A stretch of 64,000 nucleotides of DNA. It comes from Cherax quadricarinatus. Taxonomy: Eukaryota; Arthropoda; Malacostraca; Decapoda; Parastacidae. The notes under the pieces were generated by a model, which worked only from the letters and a program-made list of their open reading frames with translations, did not search any database and was not told the DNA's origin. Both the position numbers and the translations under genes were made by a program. The stretch lies in contig NC_091311.1 in NCBI RefSeq assembly GCF_038502225.1, positions 29,500,389 to 29,564,388 on the forward strand, read 5' to 3'. Of the stretch, positions 56,263-64,000 are shown in pieces. The number at the start of each line of letters is the position of its first letter. Position 1 is the first letter of the stretch.

Positions 56263-56668
56263 GGGAATGTCGTACGAGGAAAGGTTAAGGGAAATCGTAC
56301 TGACGACACTGGAGGACAGAAGGGTCAGGGGAGACATGATAACGACATACAAGATACTGCGGGGAATAGACAAGGTGGACAGAGATAGGATGTTCCAGAG
56401 AGGGGCCACAGGGACAAGGGGTCACAACTGGAAGCTGAAGACTCAGACGAGTCACAGGGACGTCAGGAAGTATTTCTTCAGTCAGAGTTGTCAGCAAGTG
56501 GAATAGCCTAGCAAGTGAAGTAGTGGAGGCAGGAACCATACATAGTTTTAAGAAGAGGTATGACAAAGCTCAGGAAGCAGAGAGAGAGAGGACCCAGTAG
56601 CGATCAGTGAAGAGGCGGGGCCAGGAGCTGAGTCTCGACCCCTGCAACCACAATTAGGTGAGTACAAT
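56263..56668 (+). mobile_element. LINE-A, 5'-truncated younger copy
   Basis: The copy starts directly at the AC tract (GGGAATGTCGTACGAGGAAAG). It encodes MSYEERLREIVLTTLEDRR, GDMITTYKILRGIDKVDRDR and HRDVRKYFFSQS before a frameshift, then the 3' UTR and a doubled (A)ATTAGGTGAGTAC terminus followed by AC-rich sequence. Confidence 0.9.
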
Positions 56669-56689
56669 TAGGTGAGTACACAAACACAC

Positions 56690-57790
56690 ACACATACACA
56701 AAAGTAACTGTGCCACACCTATCTTCCTCACATGTTGCCCTAGTATAAAAGGAAATAATCAAAGCATTAATATCACAGAATGGTATAGGCATGTAGAAAG
56801 TGTAACTAAGACAGTGAACTATGTGACAGCATGGTAGAGAACGTCGCCCGACTTAATAGCCATTCTCAAAGATGAAATTTATATTAATTATAGTGAATGT
56901 GATGTTCCCAGGAGGGTATCGCAAAAAAACAGAAGGAATAGGAAATCAGAGGAGATGAAGGAATGGTAGCTTGATCAGAAGTACCTGCAGCTTCAAGGAG
57001 ATGCAAGAAATGCATATATTCTCATTAGGATTCCGTAAACAGGAATGATTGAGAAAAAAAGATAAGGTGAAGGAGTGGTATGTTGATCAGAAGCACGTGA
57101 AGCTGTACAGGAAATGTACAGTGAGGAAAACAGAAATCACGTAACATAATCACAACCGAGGTCCTCAGGTAGATGCAACCATGCTCTGTATTTCACTACC
57201 AATTATTAGGAGATCGAGGCAGAAGTATAAAGCATAGGACTAAGGAGTTAGATCCTACGGGAACCAAGACGCACTCACTCTCACCATGGAATACTTAAGA
57301 CAAGGAAACAAACCGATTAATGATGTTTACATGGAAATGAACCTGGCGAGGAACAGTAAAAGGACAGAGAGAGTAAAATCAGACTACCAAAGAGAAGACT
57401 TCACCAAGATGATAGCATTTGTAATGAGGTACAATTGGAAAGACAAATAGAAAGTCAATTAAGAAGACTTAGTGGCTATCTGGTAAGTGCTCGAAGGCTG
57501 AGGAGAAATTCATATAACAGTAGAAATTAAATATGGAGCTACGAAGTCAAAAAATGCTGAAGTAGAGGAAAACTACAAGAAGAGTGGCAAAAATCGGAAA
57601 GCAAGCAGGGCTGCCAAGAACGAATAAGCAAACGATCGACGACAAGAAACAATAAAGACAACATTCGGAATTGTTACTCAGCAAAATAACACGAAGGAAG
57701 AAGTTAAAGGAACAAGCAGTAAGGTTAAGGAAGGAGAATGTGCCAAGGAACAGGAGCTACGCGATGACTTGAACTGATGAAAAAAAGAAA
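56690..57790 (+). mobile_element. Old LINE remnant (post-endonuclease linker)
   Basis: Conceptual pieces near 57290-57640 read ARNSKRTERVKSDYQREDFT, KMIAFVMRYNWKDK and, after stops, lysine- and arginine-rich residues. This resembles the segment between endonuclease and RT in non-LTR elements (a RVKSDY.KA.F.KM..FV..YNW pattern). No RT motif remains. It is too decayed to assign to LINE-A, B or C. Confidence 0.5.
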
Positions 57791-57988
57791 TGTTCGCAGT
57801 GAGGGGTTCTTAGTTAAAGGAATAAGAGCTAATCTCCCTTTCCTTGCATCAAACTTGATTATTTTCCATTTTTCAGGCGCTGTAATATACGAATCCTACA
57901 TGTTTAGGTCTTTCCTATAAATATATATGGAGGAGCACCAGGGTGAGGAGATACAGTAGGCCATCTGCGACTGAAAACCATTGTACCA

Positions 57989-57990
<2 letters not shown>
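57791..57990. other. No gene seen
   Basis: AT-rich spacer leading to a compound microsatellite. Confidence 0.4.

Positions 57991-58068
<78 letters not shown>
57991..58068. repeat. Compound (GT)n(GA)n microsatellite
   Basis: GT to 58021, then GA to 58068, both perfect. Confidence 0.97.
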
Positions 58069-58070
<2 letters not shown>

Positions 58071-58500
58071 TTTGGATATGTGTGTGTGTGTGAGTATCCA
58101 AGACTAATGTGACAGGCCTCCCGCAACCTGCTGTTGAGTTGAGCTTGGGATAGCCGTGGCCGTCTCCAGTGCGGCTCCAGATTGATCCCAGCGATAATAT
58201 ACAAGGTGATCCTACAATTACTCCATGTGTTGGCAGTCATGTAGGCTTCACGGGCGGTACACCAACCACCAGCGTCAACCAGAGGACGCACCAAACTCTT
58301 GTATTTAATCAACTCTCTTTTTTTGAGTATTAAATGATAAGAAAATATCGTTTTTTAAATATAATTTTTTTCCACCAGTTGGGTGGAGGAACTCTGGTGT
58401 ACAAAGGGAAGCTTGTGGAGTAAATGAAAGGGAAAAAAAAAGTCGAGAAGAAAAGTCTAGACAATAACAAATGAATTGAGGGGGACTTAAAAAGGTGGAA
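58069..58500. other. No gene recognised
   Basis: A minus-strand frame (57896-58312) has a non-repetitive stretch with LEPHWRRPRLSQAQLNSRLR, but no family I know and no ATG context. It may be an old repeat. Confidence 0.35.
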
Positions 58501-58892
58501 GTGTGAAGGGCCACCTTGATTCCTCGCAAAACCGGCAACTCAGCAGGCTCTGACGGCGGGACCTTTGAAGTGACGGCTTCTCTTTATGCTCCGTCAGGGC
58601 CCGAGCACCCATTGTTGCCCCACTGAACTAAACAATAGATGCCGCGAACGCTATACACTGATAACATCCATCAAAATCGCGCCTCGGTCCCTTATTGGTT
58701 CATGCTGTGCCAGAATATCTCGTCCGGTCGGCGGGCTGGAGGTCCAGCCATTGTGCTGGGTGATAAATGATACAGGCGAGCACCCAAAACAATCCCCATT
58801 GTGGAGCTGACACATCGAATCCTGGTTAATTTACTTAAAGTGATGGCCAGTCTTTTGTGACCTATACGCCTGGTTGGTCGCCAGCTCTCTCT
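58501..58892. other. GC-richer unique segment, no gene
   Basis: A non-repetitive block with balanced composition (CTGACGGCGGGACCTTTGAA, AACAATAGATGCCGCGAACG, GGTGATAAATGATACAGGCG). Compared with the surrounding decayed repeats it looks like ordinary single-copy DNA and is a candidate for a conserved non-coding segment. Confidence 0.35.
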
Positions 58893-59365
58893 AAGACCAA
58901 GCCAGTCAGCCAGCCATTCAGCCAGCCAGGTAGTCAGCCAGCCAGTCACCCAACCAATCAGCCACCTAGCCTGTTTTCCAGCTAGTAAGCGAGTCGGCAA
59001 TTCTTATTTCACAGTCATCCACCTGACATTCAAACATTACCAGACAAATAACCCATTTTGCGGACTAGTTAGTCAACCAGCTAGCAAAATAAACCAATAA
59101 GCTAGGTAACAAAACTGTCAACCAATCAGCAGTCTGCATGTCAAGCTGTTAGGAAGTAAGCTAGTCAGTCAAATAACTAGCTAAATACTTCGAAAATTAG
59201 TCAGCCTGTATATCAGTCAGCCAGGCAAAATGTTAGGCTGCCAAAAAAACTAGCCAACCAGTTAACCAGCTAGTTAGTCAATCAACCAACCAGATTCTTG
59301 ATCAGTCAACCACCCGATTATAAGACTAGCTAGCTAACCGGTCATTCTGCCGGTAACCAACCCTT
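58893..59365. repeat. Degenerate (CAGC/CAAC) tetranucleotide tract, ~470 bp
   Basis: CAGCCAGCCATTCAGCCAGC, then CAACCAATCAGCCA- and CTAGTCAGTCAA-like variants repeat with a 4-bp periodicity that decays toward the right. Confidence 0.75.
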
Positions 59366-59462
59366 TCTGACTGAGATTGGAGAAGAGCAAGAGAAAATCT
59401 AGATTTAATTTTCCAGTCAGGGTTTTTCCTTATGTTAGCAATTAACAGGCAGCCATAGCACT
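59366..59462. other. No feature seen
   Basis: A short spacer. Confidence 0.4.
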
Positions 59463-59720
59463 AAACTGGTGTTGTCATTATAGTCAGCAGTGGGTTCCTG
59501 GTACCACCATTGGCCGGATGGGGCTTGAACTCATGGGCGAGTGAGTCCTAAAATTCACAGGCCATATGGCTTTAGTAAGATTTATCCAACTAGGTATATT
59601 TCTATACATCATAGGGAGGTTAGCATAGGCCACCACTTTGACCACAAATGCAGGTTCAAGCCCCACCCATTCCGTGATTTGTTTGCAGTCGTAGTATTGC
59701 AGTTTTGTGAGACCTGTTGG
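59463..59720 (+). mobile_element. Diverged tRNA-like foldback SINE
   Basis: The arrangement is like 8487-8958: an inverted B-box on the left (GGGGCTTGAAC near 59519), the body AACTAGGTATATTTCTA and AGGTTAGCATAGG, and a B-box on the right (GGTTCAAGCCCC near 59653), then the TTTGTTTGCAGTCGTAGTAT and GTTTTGTGAGACC tail. It is older than the 8.5-kb copy and lacks the long mirrored arm. Confidence 0.7.
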
Positions 59721-60435
59721 TAGTACTATCATAGCCAATATAACATTATTATTATAATTATTACAGTCAATTTTCTTACATAAATCATCTACATAGTGCA
59801 TCTTTGTTGTAAATACGATGAAAAGTATATCCAAAATTGAATAGCGTCTGGAAAGGCTCTCACGGTACATGATATTCAATTTTCAATGCACTTATTAAAT
59901 TACTTTAAGAAAAACTGTAAAATATAGAGGAACTTCATAAGATAGACGCCTACGTAATTAATAATTTTAATACATAATGCGTGAATTTTGGATATCAAGT
60001 AATATTATCAGTCTTGTCAAGTGAATGTTGCAGTTAGCCAAAAAGAAGAAAGATCCCTATCCTTTTCTTCTCCAGAATGAACTCTCATTTTCTTCGACCT
60101 GTCGGCTCGTCCTCTCTCAACGTCTTACCATGGTTGATACAAGTCCCAGACTAATCAAAACCTAAGCCTCTTAAGTCCCTGGCTGATCACTGGCCCCTTG
60201 TTGACTTCTCTAGTAGGACACGGCAGATACTGATTACCACTGAGAAGAGACGTTGTATTGCTGCTAGTTGTAGGTGAGTGAGGATGCTGCGGTAGTGGGA
60301 GTAGCAGAGCTGTGGACGTCCCCTGTGGTAGCCAGTTTGTATGTCAACTGTTGTGTTCCGTTAGCAAAAATCTTTGTCAGTAAGACGTGTCCCAAGCTTA
60401 CACTGTTATTATTAATAGTATTATATTCTCGGGAA
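59721..60435. other. No gene seen
   Basis: AT-rich to mixed single-copy-like sequence. Confidence 0.45.
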
Positions 60436-60439
60436 GAGG

Positions 60440-60570
60440 TAAGTCCGTAAGAGTCATGCAGCGCCTTGGAAGGAGGGCAGTCAGTTCTGATCTAATGAGG
60501 GAGAGGTAACTCCAATTCCTTGGACAATTAATTCTTCACTGCCTCCCTTGAAGGCACCAGCTGCATAAAC
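60440..60570 (+). repeat. SINE-like repeat D copy
   Basis: AGTCATGCAGCGCCTTGGAA, CAGTCAGTTCTGATC, CTCCAATTCCTTGGAC and CTGCCTCCCTTGAAGGCACC follow the family motif order. Confidence 0.6.
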
Positions 60571-60845
60571 ACTTACTTTCCTTGACTGTTATCATTGCAC
60601 TGCCAGTTGAGAATTCGCGCTGTGAATATACCAGCACACAAAAGGGAAAAGTAGATCAAATCCTCTTTGACCCTCCCAAGGGCAAAAACCCTTTTCGCCT
60701 CTATGGAACACACATTCAATGCCCTCACTCAGGAGCAGGGATGCAAGAGGAAAATTCAGCGGCTCAGCACAAGACACCCATCGAACATTGAATATAATTT
60801 CAATTCCATTAGACGTCTGAGTAGCCAACGCAAAGGCGACAGGGA
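60571..60845. other. No gene recognised
   Basis: Frames of 69-83 residues cross this stretch on the plus strand without a recognisable domain. Confidence 0.4.
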
Positions 60846-61085
60846 CCGAAATTCCTGGAAGCCGCCATCGAAAAACCTCAGCAATGAGGAGCGCCTTCTA
60901 ATGTGTAACAGGAGCTGAGGTAGTGTCCCTGAGAGCCGCCAGCCAGGCCTCAACAAGTAAGAATGGCCTCCATTATATAGCAAGAACAGAAGTATTGTCC
61001 CTGATAGGTGGCAGCGAGCTATCAGCAAGCAGAAAGGGCCCCTGATGTGGAGCAGCAATAAGGGCAAGTGTCCCTGAGCGCGGTC
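60846..61085. repeat. Imperfect ~70-72-bp tandem repeat, three units
   Basis: Each unit carries an AACAGGAGCTGAGGTAGTGTC- or AACAGAAGTATTGTC-like stretch, TCCCTGA(G/T)AG, and a following AGCAAGCAGAAAGGGCC-type segment. The minus-strand frame 60756-61067 shows the period as about 24 residues (HLSGTILL, RLSGTLPQLLLHIR). It is a tandem repeat, not a protein gene. Confidence 0.6.
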
Positions 61086-61256
61086 CCCGACTACAAAACT
61101 TGAGATGCTTTTGAGAAAAGAGTATTGTGATGTAAATGGTCTTTGATGTGCCCTGAGAGGGGGCGTGATCGCGGCGAGAAGGGCTTCAGGGTGGTCTGCT
61201 AATCAGCTGCAAGGGAGGCTAGGAGGGTTGCGGCTGACTTGGAAGGGAATAGTGAG
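61086..61256. other. No feature seen
   Basis: A spacer of mixed composition before the terminal array. Confidence 0.4.
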
Positions 61257-62165
61257 TGTGGAGTTAGGATGGTGTTGATGCTGGGGGTGATGCTGGTGGC
61301 GCTGATGCTAGTGGTGTTGATGCTAGTGGTGTTGATGCTAGTGGTGTTGATGCTGGTGGTGTTGGTACTGTTGATGTTGATACTACTGGTGTTTATTGGT
61401 GTTGATTCTGGTGGTGTTGATACTGTCAGTGCTTATACTGGTGCTGATGCTGGTGTTGATACTGGGATTAATACTGGTGTTGGCACCGGGTGTGTTGATA
61501 CTGGTGGTGATGTTGATGGTGTTGATACTGGTGATACTAATATTGATGGTGTTGATACGTGGATTAATACTGGTGATAATGCTGGTGGTGTTGATTCTGG
61601 TGATACTGATACTGGTGGTGTTGATGCTGGTGGTGTTGATGGGGATGTAGATACTGGTGATGAAACTGGTGGCGATGCTGGTGATGTTGATACTGGCGAT
61701 GCTAATATTGATGATGTAGATACTGGTGGTGTTGATACATGGGTTAATACTGGTACTGATACTCGTGTTAATACTGGTGATGATACTGGTGGTGCTGTTA
61801 CTTGGATTAATACTGGTGTTGATATTGGTGGTGTTGACACTGGTGGTGCTGATACTGGCGGTGTTGATACTGGTGATGATGATACTGGTGGTATTGATAC
61901 CGGTGGTGTTGATACTGATGATACTGGTGGTGTTGATACTGGTTATGGTAATATTGATGATGTTGATACTGGTGGTATTGATACTGGTGGTGTTGATACT
62001 GGTGATGTTTATACTAGTGTTGATACTGGTGGCGTTGATACTGGTGGTGGTGATTCTGGTAGTGATGATACTGGTGATGGTGTTGAAACTGGTGGTGGTG
62101 ATGCTGGTTTATTGATACTGATGGTGTTAATACTGGTGATGCTAATGTTGATGCTAATGTTGATG
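61257..62165. repeat. 15-bp-type array (GTTGATACTGGTGGT), part 1
   Basis: GTTGATACTGGTGGT and triplet-derived variants (GATGATACTGGT, GTTGATGCTAGTG) continue for about 0.9 kb. The plus strand stays open as Gly-Val-Asp-Thr-Gly repeats (61239-62177, 312 residues) because stops are rare in the unit. I see no signal peptide, flanking non-repeat domain or codon bias supporting a gene. Confidence 0.95.
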
Positions 62166-62357
62166 ATGGAAATATAAACACAAATGCAGTATAATGTGAT
62201 CCTTTATTGACAACGTTTCACCCACACAGTGGGCTTTTTCAAGTGTGTGACTTGAAAAAGCCCACTGTGTGGGTGAAACGTTGTCAATAAAGGATCACAT
62301 TATACTGCATTTGTGTTTATATTTCCATTGTGTCGGTATTTTATACCATTTATTTCC
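62166..62357. mobile_element. Foldback insertion with perfect 79-bp inverted repeat and 5-nt loop
   Basis: Arms 62166-62244 and 62250-62328 are exact reverse complements around GTGTG; the right arm continues with TTGTGTCGGTATTTTATACC to 62357. The arm contains GTGGGTGAAACGTTGTCAAT followed by AAAGGATCAC, so an AATAAA signal points outward on each side. AATGTTGATG occurs directly before (62156-62165) and after (62358-62367). Because the host array itself contains similar words, the target-site duplication is likely but not proven. Confidence 0.85.
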
Positions 62358-64000
62358 AATGTTGATGATGTTGACACTGGTGGTGTTGATACTGGTGGTG
62401 ATGATACTGGTGTTGAAACTGGTGGTGTTGATACTGGTGGTGATGATACTGGAGGTGTTTTACTGGTGATGTTGATAGTGGTGGTGTTGATACTGGTGGT
62501 GATGATACTGGAGGTGTTGTTACTGGTGATGTTGATAGTGGTGGTGTTGATACTGGCGATATTGATACTGGTGGTGTTGATACTGGTGGTATTGATACTG
62601 GTGATGTTGATAGTGGTGGTGTTAATACTAGTGGTGTTGATGCTAGTGGTGTTGATACTGGTGATGTTGATGGTGGTGTTAACACTAGTGATGTTTATAC
62701 TGGTGGTGTTGATATTGGTGCTATTGATACTGGTGATGTTGATGGTGTTAATAATAGTGATGCTGATACTGGTGGTGTTGATACTAATGGTGTTGATACT
62801 CCTGGTGTTGATACTGGTGATGTTGATACTGGAGATAATGATACTGGTTGTGATGATACTGGTGGTGGTGATGCTGATACTGGTGGTGTTGATATTAGTG
62901 TTGATATTTGTGGTATTGATACTGGTTGTGATAATACTAGTGCTGATACTGGTGGTGACGATACTGGCGATATTAGTGGTGTTGATATTAGTGGTATTGA
63001 TACTGGTGGTATTCATACTGGCGGTGTTGATACTGGTGATGATACTGGTGGTGGTGATATTAGTAGTGTTGGTACTGGTGGTGTTGATACCGGTGATGTT
63101 GATACTGGTGGTGTTGATATTAGTGGTGTTGATATTAGTGGTATTGATACTGGTGGTGTTCATACTGGCGGTGTTGATACTGATGGTGATGAAACTGGTG
63201 GTATTGATACTGGTGGTGGTGATGATACTGGTGGTATTGATACTGGTGGTGGTGATGATACTGGTGATGTTGATACTGGTGGTGTTGATACTGGTGGTGT
63301 TGATACTGGTGTTGATACTGGTGGTGCTGATACTGGTGGTGGTGATGCTGGTAGTGATGATACGGGTGGTGATGATGCTGTTGGTGTTGATACGGGTGAT
63401 GATACAGGTGATGATACTGGTGGTGCTGATACTGGTGGTGTTGATACTGGTGGTGTTGATACTGGTGGTGTTGATACTGGTGGTGGTGATACTGGTAGTG
63501 ATGATACGGGTGGTGATGATACGGGTGGTGTTGATACTGGTTGTCGTAATACTAGTGCTGATACTGGTGGTGACGATACTGGTGGTGTTGATACTGGTGG
63601 TGGTGATACTGGTTGTGGTAATACTTGTGTTGATACTGGTGGTGTTGATACTGGTGGTGTTGATACTGGTGGTATTGATACTGGTGGTGGTGATACTGGT
63701 GGTGGTGATACTGGTGGTGGTGATACGGGTGATGATACTGGTGGTGATTCGGGTGATGATACTGGTGGTGATAATACTGGTGGTGATGATACGGGTGGTG
63801 ATGATACTGGTGGTGATACTGGTAGTGATGATACGGGTGGTGATGATACGGGTGGTGTTGATACTGGTTGTGATAATACTAGTGCTGATACTGGTGGTGA
63901 CGATACTGGCGATATTAGTGGTGTTGATATTAGTGGTATTGATACTGGTGGTATTCATACTGGCGGTGTTGATACTGGTGATGATACTGGTGGTGATATT
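62358..64000. repeat. 15-bp-type array (GTTGATACTGGTGGT), part 2, runs off the window
   Basis: The same unit as before the foldback element, with local blocks of GATGATACGGGTGGT and GGTGGTGATACTGGT. The segment with TGTGATAATACTAGTGCTGA and GACGATACTGGCGATATT at 62930-62990 recurs at 63865-63920, which indicates a ~930-bp segmental duplication inside the array. A 552-residue minus-strand frame of Asn-Thr-Thr-Ser-Ile repeats is an artefact of the unit. Confidence 0.95.

Noticed and set aside
57896..58312. 138-residue minus-strand frame with a non-repetitive N-terminal half
   Set aside because: The C-terminal half is the GT/GA microsatellite, and the N-terminal half matches no family I recognise.
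60582..60918. Small plus-strand frames (69 and 83 residues)
   Set aside because: No domain; overlapping frames and the adjoining tandem repeat make chance more likely.
61239..62177. 312-residue plus-strand Gly-Val-Asp-Thr repeat frame, possible structural protein
   Set aside because: No signal peptide or unique flanks; other frames of the same array are equally open, and the frame ends where the foldback element begins.
62300..63958. 552-residue minus-strand open frame of Asn-Thr-Thr-Ser-Ile repeats
   Set aside because: It is the antisense of the 15-bp array, crosses the foldback insertion, and has no non-repeat domain; stop-free frames are expected from the unit.

Overview
The window looks like intergenic DNA from a repeat-rich decapod crustacean genome. 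Its dispersed repeats (a CR1-type LINE whose tail runs into AC repeats, an RTE-type LINE, a tRNA-like foldback SINE, and a MITE with a GCCGAATAGGTAAAACT terminal repeat) are of kinds I associate with crayfish, lobster and shrimp assemblies; that is recollection, not a search. Perfect AC, AT, AG and trinucleotide tracts are very dense. There are no bacterial features, no operons and no intact host gene. The only host-derived coding sequence is a truncated retrocopy-like piece of a Src42A-type tyrosine kinase (about 1338-1884), joined head to head to a Ty3/gypsy integrase fragment (257-1340, minus).

Layout. 1-8.5 kb: integrase and Src pieces, microsatellites, purine-rich tandem DNA and a solo LINE-B tail. 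8.5-12.3 kb: a tRNA-like inverted-repeat SINE, then a three-level nest (LINE-B2 antisense inside LINE-B1, inside LINE-A), with short direct repeats at both insertion boundaries. 12.3-15.6 kb: RTE tails separated by AT tracts, then a 2 kb 17-bp minisatellite. 16.7-22.1 kb: a LINE-A copy with a 322-residue RT reading frame, a degraded antisense RTE element, and a MITE holding a hairpin insertion. 22.4-30.4 kb: a nearly complete antisense LINE-A split by a nearly complete sense LINE-B of about 4.3 kb. 30.6-38 kb: a 20-bp tandem array, an old LINE relic, a second MITE copy and GGT-rich arrays. 38.4-47.8 kb: a broken LINE-B, an RTE tail, tandem LINE-A copies and pyrimidine- or purine-rich tracts. 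49.3-50.1 kb: a 23-bp minisatellite with an 11-unit higher-order repeat. 51.5-53 kb: an internally deleted LINE-B. 53-61 kb: old repeats, another LINE-A/AC pair and a LINE relic. 61.2-64 kb: a 15-bp-type array, interrupted by a perfect 79-bp palindrome, that runs off the window.

The elements form an insertion history rather than a pathway. LINE-A (CR1-like, endonuclease plus RT) ends in GTGAGTAC and usually runs into (AC)n; at two sites a truncated LINE-A starts directly in the AC tail of an older LINE-A. LINE-B (PHD-like and CCCH-like ORF1 pieces, APE-type endonuclease, RT) ends in 11-bp ACCTCCAGGTA repeats. Short-loop inverted duplications recur in several unrelated repeats. I found no defence system, gene cluster or clearly new biochemical system; the most unusual signals are in repeat structure.
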